A stretch of 24,641 nt of DNA from Hyphomicrobiales bacterium (GCA_023266715.1 JAHFPK010000010.1:1-24641), one strand, 5' to 3'. Counted from the first letter of the stretch, positions 16,020-24,209 are shown. Program-made: numbers and translations. Notes: generated from the letters alone by a model not told the origin.

Positions 16020-17093
16020 CTAAACCCGGTCAGTGCGAAGACTTAATGCGGTGGCCAGGGCGCCAAAGCTCAAGACTGGCATCCATGCGGCCATCCAGGG
16101 CTTCACAAATCCAAGTTCGCCCATGGTGAGGGCTATGCCATCGGTGACGAAGAAGAGAAAGCCAAGTCCTACGCCCGTTGCAAACAGAAGGCCCAGGCCG
16201 CCGCCACGGCGAAACCGGGTGGCCATGGGAATGCAGACCGTAATCATTACCAGTGTCGCGAACGCCAGGGATATCCTTTTTTGCCACCAGGTTTCGTAGA
16301 CCCAGATCGGCCGAATGCCAAAACCGGAATTGGCTATGAAATAGTCCAGATCGGAAATTGTCATTTCCTCCGGGTCGCCCGATCGGGCCCCCGCCGCCGC
16401 GGGTTTCATCGCTCCGGAATAGACCAGATTGTCAAGGTGCACAGGAGGCAGGTTTTCCCGATAATAGACTATGACATCAGTCAGATCCCAGCGCGTTCCT
16501 TTCAATTCCGCATGCTTGGCCACAATCTGTTCACGCAGAATACCGCCTTGATCCCGGCGAAATATGGTGACATCTTCAAGCAGGGTAGATTGTGGGTTTG
16601 AAGACGCAGCGCGCAGGATATCGGTACCCGACCTCATCCAAATGGGATCACGCTCGCCGAGTTTCAGTTTCTTCTGGTTATAATCGCCAATCCCCCATTC
16701 CTTTAGCTGCGGAGCTACCGCTGGAATGGCCTGATCATTCAGAAGAAAGTTGATGCCGCCGGTCACAAAGGCCAGCGGCAGCAGCATGATGATCAGGCGG
16801 CGGGGGGATATGCCTGCGGCCCAAATGGCGGTGACTTCGTTGCGGTAGCTGAGTTCCGTCAGGGCAAGAAGAATTGCCAACAACATGCTCATGGGCAGGA
16901 AAGTTGCCAGGGTGGAAGGCGACCGCATGAAGAAATACTTGAACATGATCGCCGAATTGCCCTTGTCCAAGGCAAGTATTTCTTTGACGTTGGAAATCAC
17001 TTCGAGCGACAGGACGAAGACAGTTATGCCAAGTAAAATGCCGATGAAGCGCGTTACGATCATCCGGGTAAGCATCCAGCCAATGGTGCTCAT
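16020..17093 (-). CDS. lptG: LptG-type permease (LptF/LptG family), probable sphingolipid-export paralogue
   Basis: A 357-residue LptF/LptG-family (YjgP/YjgQ) inner-membrane protein. There are three membrane segments in the first 125 residues, a periplasmic beta-jellyroll domain (about 130-270) and three C-terminal segments. SYRNEVTAIWAAGISPRR (about residues 82-99) is the cytoplasmic coupling region that contacts the LptB ATPase. Its ATG overlaps the lptF stop. The family extracts lipopolysaccharide from the inner membrane towards the outer membrane. Here the gene sits inside a ceramide operon rather than beside lptD. The N-terminal SNVKEIL differs from the DFVExLR I recall for alphaproteobacterial LptG. 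Both hint at a paralogue for another lipid. Confidence 0.88.
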   Translation of the reverse strand: MSTIGWMLTRMIVTRFIGILLGITVFVLSLEVISNVKEILALDKGNSAIMFKYFFMRSPSTLATFLPMSMLLAILLALTELSYRNEVTAIWAAGISPRRLIIMLLPLAFVTGGINFLLNDQAIPAVAPQLKEWGIGDYNQKKLKLGERDPIWMRSGTDILRAASSNPQSTLLEDVTIFRRDQGGILREQIVAKHAELKGTRWDLTDVIVYYRENLPPVHLDNLVYSGAMKPAAAGARSGDPEEMTISDLDYFIANSGFGIRPIWVYETWWQKRISLAFATLVMITVCIPMATRFRRGGGLGLLFATGVGLGFLFFVTDGIALTMGELGFVKPWMAAWMPVLSFGALATALSLRTDRV

Positions 17094-18310
17094 GGCCGAA
17101 CTCCCGGGACAAACCGCCGGACCAGTGGATGCCAGAGGCGGCCGATGGCGCTGCCAAATGAGTCAATGAAACCGCCAAGGCGATCGGGCATCAGGGTGAA
17201 GCAGGCCACATAGTATCGCCAAGCTGCAAAGAGCGTAATGAGGCCGAACGGCAGCCACATGGAAAGCCATGGCGAAAGTCCGCTCACTTTTGTGGCCACG
17301 GCGCCCTGTTCAATGATTTCGTGGAACGCCACGACGATAACCAATGCGGTCCCGAATCGATAACCACGCTGGCTGCGCTGGCGGCCGATTGCAAAGGGAA
17401 CGGCGAGGAGGGGCAGCATCAGAAACGAAGCAACATAAACAATTCTCTTGTGCAGTTCCGCCCGCATGGAATTGCGTGACGAGCCTTTCGGCGGGGTGTC
17501 CTGTTGCGCATAAAGTTCAGGCAGTTCGAGTTCGCGTTCATCTTGGCCCCTTGGCCGAAAAATCTTGTCAGATATACGCCCAAGCGGAGTATCTGTCTGG
17601 GCAAATTCGGTTATCACTGCCTGTGGAATTTCTCTATTGTTCCCAAGGGTGGGCCAGCGATCAAGTTTCAGCCGGTGACCATTGTAAAGTCGCAAAACCG
17701 GCCGGCGCTGGCCTTCAACCGGGATCAACACACCCGATGATGCAGTGAGTGTTTCGGATCCGCCGGGCCCTTTATTATCAAACAGAAAAACATGATCAAA
17801 TGTGTTGTTAGAGCGGTTCAACTTGTCCAGGATGAAGGTCCGATTGCCTGCCTGCATGAAGACACCCTCTTCGGCGAGATAGAAGACCTCCACATTCTTC
17901 ACGTCAAATAACACCGCGCGGTAGGCATAGCGGGTTTGGGGCTGCAGCCAGCCCACAATGAAGAGGGTCAGGGCACCGAGCACCATTGATAGCATGATCA
18001 CCGGCCTGGACAGCCGGTGCAGGCCCGTTCCGGTCGCCGCCATCGCGTCGATTTCGCTGTCCTTCGAAAGTTTGTTGAAGCCAAACAGCAGGCCCAGAAA
18101 TAGCGCTGCCGGAAGTGCGGTTCCCAGGTAGTGCGGCACCAGATAGGCCAGGAGTTCAAAGGCCACGCTGAAGGAGTTCTTCTTGCCGAGGGTTGTATCC
18201 AGCAGGCGCACAAGCCTATCTGCCAGCAGCATGAGCAAGCCGATCGTCATGGCCGTCGCCAACGGTTTTGCCACTTGCCTGAGAACATAACGGTCGATAG
18301 TGGTCAGCAC
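17090..18310 (-). CDS. lptF: LptF-type permease (LptF/LptG family), probable sphingolipid-export paralogue
   Basis: A 406-residue LptF-family inner-membrane protein with the expected three plus three membrane segments around a periplasmic jellyroll (about residues 125-290). The coupling-helix region SKDSEIDAMAATGTG (about 81-95) matches the family. The LVRLLD near residue 34 keeps the basic residue found in E. coli LptF. The start is GTG, 4 bases after the HIT gene. With the next gene it forms the transmembrane pair of an Lpt-type extractor. No LptB, LptC or LptA is encoded in the window, so any ATPase and bridge must come from elsewhere. It is about 40 residues longer than E. coli LptF, mostly in a basic C-terminal tail. 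Confidence 0.89.
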   Translation of the reverse strand: MLTTIDRYVLRQVAKPLATAMTIGLLMLLADRLVRLLDTTLGKKNSFSVAFELLAYLVPHYLGTALPAALFLGLLFGFNKLSKDSEIDAMAATGTGLHRLSRPVIMLSMVLGALTLFIVGWLQPQTRYAYRAVLFDVKNVEVFYLAEEGVFMQAGNRTFILDKLNRSNNTFDHVFLFDNKGPGGSETLTASSGVLIPVEGQRRPVLRLYNGHRLKLDRWPTLGNNREIPQAVITEFAQTDTPLGRISDKIFRPRGQDERELELPELYAQQDTPPKGSSRNSMRAELHKRIVYVASFLMLPLLAVPFAIGRQRSQRGYRFGTALVIVVAFHEIIEQGAVATKVSGLSPWLSMWLPFGLITLFAAWRYYVACFTLMPDRLGGFIDSFGSAIGRLWHPLVRRFVPGVRP

Positions 18311-18314
18311 AGGC

Positions 18315-18782
18315 CTATGATTCCCCAGACATCCGCAACTGCAGGGTCCATAACAGATTTTTGCGCAGCTTGTCGGTCAGCACGGCGGCGGAATTAAGGT
18401 CGGGAAGGCCCGGCCAGCCGCGGTCGGCAAACTCCGTGGCGTCAAAAACCTGCGGCTTGGCATAGCGGGGCAACACATGCATGTGAACATGGGGATCAGC
18501 CATCATTAGCATGAGGTAATTGATCTTGTCATAAGGATTAAATCTTCGGAGGCTCCGTTCAATCTCGGTGACCACAATGGAAAGTTCGGCAAAGGCCGTG
18601 GATGGCAGATCGGAAAAGGCGGTTGCATCGGACTTTGCGGCAACAACGAGGCTGCCAAGGGTAACCTGTTCGGGCCGCAGCAGCACACACCAGTGATGAT
18701 GTTCCTTCACAAGGCTGTCGGGATAGCCGAATTTCTGCATGGTGGCATTCATGGTCAGCAACTTACCCCGAAGCGGGCTCAC
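18315..18782 (-). CDS. HIT-family nucleotide hydrolase/transferase
   Basis: A 155-residue protein with the histidine-triad motif HVHMHVL, the three histidines at 98, 100 and 102. HIT proteins act on nucleotide phosphate bonds such as Ap4A, AMP-lysine or nucleotidyl-sugars, forming a nucleotidyl-histidine intermediate. The N-terminal part is atypical, with KEHHHWCVLLRPEQ resembling the branch annotated as HIT-domain hydrolases. The GTG start overlaps the upstream stop (GTGA), but an ATG at 18752 or 18740 is also possible and would remove 10 or 14 residues. Its place in the ceramide operon suggests a role on a nucleotide-activated head group or a nucleotide by-product; this is inference. Confidence 0.82.
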   Translation of the reverse strand: MSPLRGKLLTMNATMQKFGYPDSLVKEHHHWCVLLRPEQVTLGSLVVAAKSDATAFSDLPSTAFAELSIVVTEIERSLRRFNPYDKINYLMLMMADPHVHMHVLPRYAKPQVFDATEFADRGWPGLPDLNSAAVLTDKLRKNLLWTLQLRMSGES

Positions 18783-19678
18783 GAAGGAAGCATGAATTGG
18801 CTTCGGGAAACCATTCTCTGGCTTTCCGAATCCCAGCCCCTTATTGACACCTGGGTCCTCCAGGAGCCTTGATGCCGGTTGATTTCATAGAGATTCCAGG
18901 CTGCCGGTTCATAGCGGCCTGCTCCACTCATTGAGGCGGAAGGCACGCCGACAACGGGAATCTTGCCGTCAGGTCCTTCGAGTACGTTCAGCATGTGCCG
19001 GTGATTGTGTCCGTGCAGCACCAGTTCGGCTCCCTCGCGGGCCAGAACATCACGCAAGAGTGTCGCATCGTTGAGGGCCTTTCGCGTCGGCGCCAGGCCC
19101 GGCAAGGGAGGATGATGAATCATGACGGTGCGATAATAGCCCTTTGCCTTCAGGTCACGCAGGAGCCTGGGGAGCATTTCAAGTTGCCTGGGGCCAAGGG
19201 TACCCGCCGCCTTGGTTAGCGGTTGGGGGATTGCCGAGTTCAATCCGATCATGGCGAGATTTCGGCGCAGACGCACATAGGGAAACATCGATGTAGTGGC
19301 AGCCGGGTCTCCGGTCATGTAAGGCCCAAGATGGGCAAGGCCATTTTCCCATGGCACGGGGACATAGGCGTCATGATTGCCGGGCACAAAGGAAATCCAT
19401 GTGGGATCGCCAAAAAACTGGAGCCAGCGCAGGGCACGTTTGAACTCTGCATAGGCTGATATGTTCACGATGTCCCCGGTAAAGGCCACGTGTTCGGGAG
19501 CTGCCCGCTTGATGTCCTCAACCAAAGCACTGGAAATTGTGGGATCATGGAGCTTATGCCGGTTCAAATTCCACGACAGCGCGCCGACAAGGCGCTTCAA
19601 TGCAAAATTGTCCCATGCCGAGCCCTGGGGCAAGGGCCCCAAGTGAACGTCGGATAGATGCGCAAGGGTCAGAGTCAA
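18779..19678 (-). CDS. Calcineurin-like metallophosphoesterase
   Basis: A 299-residue metal-dependent phosphoesterase. All five family motifs are present: Asp10-x-His12 (SDVHLG), GD at 68-69, GNHD at 100-103, His188 in MIHHPP, and GHNH at 223-226. It has no signal peptide, so it acts in the cytoplasm or at the inner membrane face. I start it at TTG 19678, one base after the bcerS stop. GAAAAGG lies 9 bases upstream, the first motif needs a start close to here, and the longer frame only reads bcerS out of frame. Candidate roles in this cluster are removing a phosphate from a phosphorylated head group or lipid, or hydrolysing a nucleotide-linked intermediate. UDP-diacylglucosamine and cyclic-nucleotide hydrolases belong to the same superfamily. 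Confidence 0.87.
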   Translation of the reverse strand: MTLTLAHLSDVHLGPLPQGSAWDNFALKRLVGALSWNLNRHKLHDPTISSALVEDIKRAAPEHVAFTGDIVNISAYAEFKRALRWLQFFGDPTWISFVPGNHDAYVPVPWENGLAHLGPYMTGDPAATTSMFPYVRLRRNLAMIGLNSAIPQPLTKAAGTLGPRQLEMLPRLLRDLKAKGYYRTVMIHHPPLPGLAPTRKALNDATLLRDVLAREGAELVLHGHNHRHMLNVLEGPDGKIPVVGVPSASMSGAGRYEPAAWNLYEINRHQGSWRTQVSIRGWDSESQRMVSRSQFMLPS

Positions 19679-19679
19679 A

Positions 19680-20819
19680 CTAGAGCGCCTTTTCGTAAAT
19701 ACGATAGGTCTTGTAGGGGGTTGCACCCATCGCTTCGAGCATATGGCGCATGGGTAAATTATCTTCCAAAATCCAGGAGAGCTCACCGCTGTTGGTGCCA
19801 CGTGAAATGTGATAACGGCGCACGGTTTCGATAACTGCAAGAGCAAGCGAGGAGCCTGCAATGGTTCCATGAAATTCTTTGCGAACCCCCATGAGCGGCA
19901 TGCGCACAGAATTGGGAGCGTGGCCAAAAAGATTCCATGCCAGTTTTGCCCAGCCGAACGGCAGAAGCTTGCCATTCAATCCGGTGATCCACTCATTGAT
20001 ATTTGGAAGGGTTACGGAAAAGGCAGAAGGCACGCCTTTATAGGTGGCGATGGCGATATATTCTTTCTTCACAAGAATTTTAAGATTGTCGCCGAGGACT
20101 TTGAGTTCTTCCGGTGTAAATGGAATGAAGCCCCAGTTCTCGGACCATGCATCACTGTGGATCGACAGGATGATATCCAGGTCGCGCGAAAGGTTTTTCT
20201 TGTCGAGAGGGCGCACGTCAATATGGGTGGATTTCATGGCTCGTTCGTAGGCAACGGAAAGAGCTTTCGGCAGAATGTTCTTGTCATCATAGTAATAGGC
20301 AATAACGTCCTTGGCTTTGGCAAAGCCTGCCTCTTCAACGCGGGTCGCGTAATAGGGCAGGGCGTGACCCATCATCATGTTTGGCGGGTGGTCAAAGCCA
20401 TCTACAAGCAGGCCCATCTCGTCATTGATTGAAAAGCTAAAAGGCCCGCGTACGCGTTTCATGCCGCGCGACTTCAACCATTCCAGGGCAGCCTCAAAAA
20501 GGGCGGCAAAAACTTCGGGATCATTAGGAGCCTCGAGAAATCCAAATTGGCCGGTGGCGTCGTTATGGCGTTCGAGGTGCAAGCGATCTATCTGCGCAGA
20601 GATGCGGCCCACAGGCTTGCAGTTCACCTCGGCCAGGAAGAGCTGGGTTTCGGCATGCCGAAAATAAGGGTTCTTCTTTGGATCGAGATGTTCAAAGCGT
20701 TCAAGGTAGAGGGGTGCCACCCAATTTGAGCCCTTGCCATAAAGCGCAAACGGCACATCGAGAAAAGACTTCTTGTCTGGTTTTGACAGAACCGGGCGGA
20801 CCTTGACCGAAATGTTCAT
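19680..20819 (-). CDS. bcerS: Bacterial ceramide synthase (GNAT-fold N-acyltransferase)
   Basis: A 379-residue protein of the family identified in Caulobacter as bacterial ceramide synthase. The family is a GNAT-superfamily acyltransferase unrelated to eukaryotic ceramide synthases, and it N-acylates 3-ketosphinganine. Typical stretches are the N-terminal FLDVPFALYGKGSNWVAPL, RVRGPFSFSINDEMGLLVDG (about residues 142-161) and the C-terminal SWILEDNLPMRHMLEAMG, which is a GNAT-like ending. Similar proteins are often misannotated as dATP pyrophosphohydrolase or just acetyltransferase. AAGGGA lies 8 bases before the ATG. It is the first gene of the seven-gene minus-strand operon, whose other members are expected to process or move the ceramide. 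Confidence 0.86.
   Translation of the reverse strand: MNISVKVRPVLSKPDKKSFLDVPFALYGKGSNWVAPLYLERFEHLDPKKNPYFRHAETQLFLAEVNCKPVGRISAQIDRLHLERHNDATGQFGFLEAPNDPEVFAALFEAALEWLKSRGMKRVRGPFSFSINDEMGLLVDGFDHPPNMMMGHALPYYATRVEEAGFAKAKDVIAYYYDDKNILPKALSVAYERAMKSTHIDVRPLDKKNLSRDLDIILSIHSDAWSENWGFIPFTPEELKVLGDNLKILVKKEYIAIATYKGVPSAFSVTLPNINEWITGLNGKLLPFGWAKLAWNLFGHAPNSVRMPLMGVRKEFHGTIAGSSLALAVIETVRRYHISRGTNSGELSWILEDNLPMRHMLEAMGATPYKTYRIYEKAL
19688..19694 (-). promoter_or_regulatory. Ribosome-binding site that supports the TTG start of the metallophosphoesterase
   Basis: GAAAAGG on the minus strand, inside the last codons of bcerS, lies 9 bases before the TTG at 19678. It is the best Shine-Dalgarno match near the first conserved motif. 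Confidence 0.5.
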
Positions 20820-20951
20820 TATTTGGGTCCCTTGGCTCTAACAAAGATGTTGAGAAGTTGCTTCATGAATCGATTTTGGTCATGTGAAAAAGTTTGCGTT
20901 CGGAGCATTAGAGGGTAAGCCTTGCGAACTCAAGCTTGGCGCGATTAAGTA
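20820..20951. promoter_or_regulatory. Divergent promoter region between bcerS operon and Nudix gene
   Basis: A 132-base gap between divergent genes must hold the promoter for the seven-gene operon. It contains the 8-base palindrome TTCATGAA at 20862-20869. On the minus strand a TTGAGT box is followed 17 bases later by TAATGC, a weak sigma-70-like pair. Neither is conclusive. Confidence 0.35.
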
Positions 20952-20957
20952 TTGTCG

Positions 20958-21428
20958 ATGATCAGGAAAAGCCTGCTTAAAATCGTATCAAAAATTGCAT
21001 TGCAGCCGATCTATCGGCAAACGCGGGGCCTCACATTAGGTTCGCGAACAGCGGTTTTTGACCGGGAAAACCGGGTCCTGTTGATTCGGCATTCCTATGG
21101 ACCGGGCTGGTTTTTACCCGGTGGCGGGGTGGAACGGGGTGAGACAATTTTCGGCTCAGCGAAGCGCGAAGTGCGGGAAGAGGCGGGAATCATTGCGGAG
21201 GAAGACCCGGTCCTCAAGGGCATTTGCCTGAATGACGAACAATTCCCCGGTGATCACGTGGCGATCCTGACCCTGCACAAATTTACGCAAGCGCCATGGA
21301 ACCCGACGCTTGAAATCTCCCATGCCCAGTTCTTTCAGTTAGACCAGCTTCCGGAAGGCACGAGCGGGGGAACGCGGCGACGACTTGAGGAAATTATCTC
21401 AAATCGCGACATTGCCCGACACTGGTAA
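20958..21428 (+). CDS. Nudix hydrolase
   Basis: A 156-residue protein with a perfect Nudix box: Gly56, then Glu62, then REVREEAGI at residues 70-78. It should hydrolyse a nucleoside diphosphate linked to another moiety, using a divalent metal. The N-terminal 25 residues are amphipathic and basic, and lie before the fold. I prefer the ATG at 20958 to the TTG two codons upstream; neither has a clear ribosome-binding site. It is divergent from bcerS. A link to CDP- or other nucleotide-activated sphingolipid precursors is possible, but Nudix genes occur in many contexts. The substrate cannot be assigned. Confidence 0.88.
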   Translation: MIRKSLLKIVSKIALQPIYRQTRGLTLGSRTAVFDRENRVLLIRHSYGPGWFLPGGGVERGETIFGSAKREVREEAGIIAEEDPVLKGICLNDEQFPGDHVAILTLHKFTQAPWNPTLEISHAQFFQLDQLPEGTSGGTRRRLEEIISNRDIARHW

Positions 21429-21619
21429 CTCTTGACCTTAACACCTTTGCCTTGTATGCGCCGTGCCATGAACCTGTCGGTCACCATTTCCCTGCGACGA
21501 CGAGCCAGCTCTGCTGCAGCCCTTTCGCTTGCCTGACCCTTATAGGATTCCTTCACCTTTTTCGTGATCCTGTGAATTGGAGCCAGGCTCCCTGACAATT
21601 GACATGGAACATAATCACG

Positions 21620-22213
21620 ATGGCCTTCTCATTTTCCGTTGAAACTACAAAAGTAACCGATCAGCCCCTTATCGAGCATCTACTCGATATCGCCTTCGGC
21701 ATCGACCGGCGCGTCAAAACCTCATACCGTTTGCGCGAAGGAAGCCAGCCTGCCGAAGGCCTGTCATTGGTGGTACGCGACACGGATGTATCGGTTGCGG
21801 GGTCCATTAGCTTTTGGCCCCTCACCATTGGCCCAGCAGGAGCTCCGGCTTTGTTGCTTGGCCCGCTTGTGGTGCATCCCGAGCGGCAAAATATTGGAGT
21901 TGGGCTGGCTCTTATGCAGGAAGGGTTGGCCCGCGCCAAGGCGAGGGGCCATGGGTTTGTTATTCTGGTCGGCGATGCGCCCTATTATGCCCGGGTCGGG
22001 TTTCAGAGATTGCCGGAAGGGCAACTGATATTGCCCGGCCCGGTGGATCCCGATCGTTTTCTTTATGTGGAACTCTTGCAAGGTGCATTGGCCGAGGCGC
22101 AGGGACTGGTTTTGCCCCCCCATCGTTTTGCAGAAATTTCAGCGCGTGATCTAATGCCCCTCGCGGTACCACATCAGGCAGAGCGCCAGAAGCAAAGCGC
22201 CGAGAGCCAATAG
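21620..22213 (+). CDS. GNAT-family N-acetyltransferase (YhbS-like)
   Basis: A 197-residue acetyltransferase of the YhbS/COG3153 type. The acetyl-CoA loop is ERQNIGVGLA (about residues 92-101). The family's LLLGPLVVHP strand comes just before it, and GDAPYYARVGF follows. I start at ATG 21620; an in-frame TTG 21 bases earlier adds no conserved sequence. The last 63 bases overlap, tail to tail, the end of the convergent membrane-protein gene. Both reading frames look genuine there. The substrate is unknown. Confidence 0.87.
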   Translation: MAFSFSVETTKVTDQPLIEHLLDIAFGIDRRVKTSYRLREGSQPAEGLSLVVRDTDVSVAGSISFWPLTIGPAGAPALLLGPLVVHPERQNIGVGLALMQEGLARAKARGHGFVILVGDAPYYARVGFQRLPEGQLILPGPVDPDRFLYVELLQGALAEAQGLVLPPHRFAEISARDLMPLAVPHQAERQKQSAESQ

Positions 22214-24208
22214 CGAGGCAAACAAGGGAACCTCGCTCACGGCGATTACACGATAGGCTCCATTGGCCTTGAGGCCCAACCAGCCAGAGCCCGCCATTTG
22301 CCGGCCACCTGAGATTTTGATGAGGCGCGGAAGGCCATCCTCAAGCCAGGCTACGCCGCCGCCCGTTGCCTTCGTAATGGGTGCGAGTTTGGTTGGAGTT
22401 GCAAGAATGTCCTGCGCCTCGCGGGCATCGCTTGCAGCGGCAGCTGCCACGGCCTGCAGCTTGCCGTCGTTTAAGGCATATATGCCAGCCTCATTGACTT
22501 TCAGGCTGCCCTGCCAGAGCCCCGGCGATTTTTCAGCGAGGGTCACGGTTGCCGTAGCACCGGACGGAGAGGTGACCGTTACCGGTTCGGCCTTGTCGGC
22601 CATGGTGCGGCGGATGATTGTCAACTCACGGCCCAATTGTTTCCCACTCAAGGCTTCCTCTTCCAGGTCTGGTTCTTTCATCAGCCAATGGGCGAGGCGG
22701 CGCAGCAATTCGGTTTGCGGTCCGCCGCCATCATAGCCCCGGGCCCAGAGCCAGCTTTGGTCGGACAGAAGTTGGGCGGCGCGTCCTTTACCCTGGCGCG
22801 AGAGCACAAGAAGCGGCTTGTCGGCGAGGCCAGACATGAGTGTGTCAATTTCCGGGGCCGTCGTTTCAACGACGCGAAACCACTTGCCCCAGGTGGGTGT
22901 TGTGGCCTCGCCGCCGGGCAGGCCGCTGGTTACCGGGTGGCGCGTGCCCGGCTTGGTAATTCTGGGACGAAAGGCACCGTCTAAAACCACCCCTGTGGGG
23001 GAGGCCTTCAAAACATCGGCCATAGGCGTGCTGTAGAGCCCGTCTGCAACGGCAAATTCGGGGCCTGCCGCAACAAGCAGCGCGCCGCCGTCATTCACAT
23101 AATTGGCGATTTGCTGAATATAGGCTTCGGGCAAAACCGCTTCGCGGTGATAGCGGTCAAAGATTACGAGATCGAATTGATCGAGCTTCTCAACGAAGAG
23201 CTCGCGGGTGGGGAAGGCGATGAGAGCGAGTTCGTTGATGGGGGTGCCATCCTGTTTTTCCGGCGGGCGCAGAATGGTGAAATGCACGAGATCAACGGAG
23301 GCATCAGCCTTCAGGAGATTGCGCCAGGTGCGCTCGCCGGGGTGGGGCTCGCCTGACACCAGCAACACCCGTAGGCGGTCACGGATGCCTTCAACCAATG
23401 CAATGGCGCGATTATTTTCCAGTGAAATTTCATCGGGCAGTGGAGGTGCCACAATTTCCGCAATGTTTTGTCCCCCGTGATCAAGCGTAATCGGAACATC
23501 GGTGCTCACACCGGGCGTTACCGTTAAGACTTGCGGCTCGCCTATACCCAATTTCACAGTCACGTCAATTGGATTGCCATCGCCACCCACGTCATCGACG
23601 CGAAAGCGCAGGATTTGCGCGTTGCCAACAATGCCAAAGCGCGGCGCCTGTTCGATCACCACCCGGCGGTCGCGCTCGTTCTTGCTGCCGGTGAGCAGGC
23701 CATGCACGGGTCCATTGATGCCGCTCTTGCTCGCGTCAGGGGGAACATCATGGATTTGGCCATCGGTTAGAAGCAGGGCACCAGCAAAGCGTTCGGGCGG
23801 GATATCAGCCAGGGCGCGGTTCAGGGCGGTAAACAGTCTGGTGCCGTCTTCTTGCGGGTTCACGCCGGATTGCACGGTGAGGACGCGGAGCTCGGTGTTC
23901 GCAAGGGTTGCTGCAGCGGATTTGAGCGCTGCTTCCGCCGCATCCGCCTGTTTCATGCGCTCACCCGCCAACTGGCTTTGGCTGTGATCAATCACCGCCA
24001 CGGCAATGTCATTCAGGGCTTCGCGGTCCTCGTGGCGCAGGGTGGGATTGCTGAGGCTTGCAAAAAGAAGGCCCAAGGCAATTGCGCGCAACCACCAGCC
24101 ATGGGTTCGTGCGAATGCCGAAACAGCAATCAAGACAAGACCCGCAGCCGCCAACAGCGAAAGCCAAAGCAAGGGAAGAAGCGGGGCGAATGTCACGGTG
24201 AAGTTCAT
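22151..24208 (-). CDS. Large membrane protein with VWA-like and glutamine-amidotransferase-like domains
   Basis: A 685-residue inner-membrane protein of a type common in Alphaproteobacteria. Two hydrophobic segments (about residues 8-30 and 38-52) are followed by a von Willebrand A-like domain. Its metal site is Asp74-x-Ser76-x-Ser78 (DHSQS) and TDG at 148-150. A middle section (about 300-520) with VLLVSGEPHPGER and FDLVIFDRYHR resembles class-I glutamine-amidotransferase-like folds used in these proteins without catalysis. A last hydrophobic segment ends the chain. I use the ATG at 24208, one base after the stop of the upstream DUF4159 gene; 24 extra upstream residues lie in that gene. Such pairs usually accompany MoxR, DUF58 and BatA-type genes, outside this window. 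The function is unproven. Confidence 0.85.
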   Translation of the reverse strand: MNFTVTFAPLLPLLWLSLLAAAGLVLIAVSAFARTHGWWLRAIALGLLFASLSNPTLRHEDREALNDIAVAVIDHSQSQLAGERMKQADAAEAALKSAAATLANTELRVLTVQSGVNPQEDGTRLFTALNRALADIPPERFAGALLLTDGQIHDVPPDASKSGINGPVHGLLTGSKNERDRRVVIEQAPRFGIVGNAQILRFRVDDVGGDGNPIDVTVKLGIGEPQVLTVTPGVSTDVPITLDHGGQNIAEIVAPPLPDEISLENNRAIALVEGIRDRLRVLLVSGEPHPGERTWRNLLKADASVDLVHFTILRPPEKQDGTPINELALIAFPTRELFVEKLDQFDLVIFDRYHREAVLPEAYIQQIANYVNDGGALLVAAGPEFAVADGLYSTPMADVLKASPTGVVLDGAFRPRITKPGTRHPVTSGLPGGEATTPTWGKWFRVVETTAPEIDTLMSGLADKPLLVLSRQGKGRAAQLLSDQSWLWARGYDGGGPQTELLRRLAHWLMKEPDLEEEALSGKQLGRELTIIRRTMADKAEPVTVTSPSGATATVTLAEKSPGLWQGSLKVNEAGIYALNDGKLQAVAAAAASDAREAQDILATPTKLAPITKATGGGVAWLEDGLPRLIKISGGRQMAGSGWLGLKANGAYRVIAVSEVPLFASLLALGALLLALCLMWYREGH

Positions 24209-24209
24209 G

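Noticed and set aside
19679..19975. The 99 extra N-terminal codons of the metallophosphoesterase frame
   Set aside because: They overlap bcerS out of frame, give a Cys-rich sequence with no family match, and the TTG at 19678 has its own ribosome-binding site.
21335..21598. An 87-codon minus-strand ORF with a basic, Arg/Lys-rich N-terminal half, partly antisense to the Nudix gene
   Set aside because: The start is TTG without a ribosome-binding site and the last third is antisense to the Nudix coding end. The region outside the Nudix gene does look protein-like, so a small gene is not excluded, but support is too thin to list.
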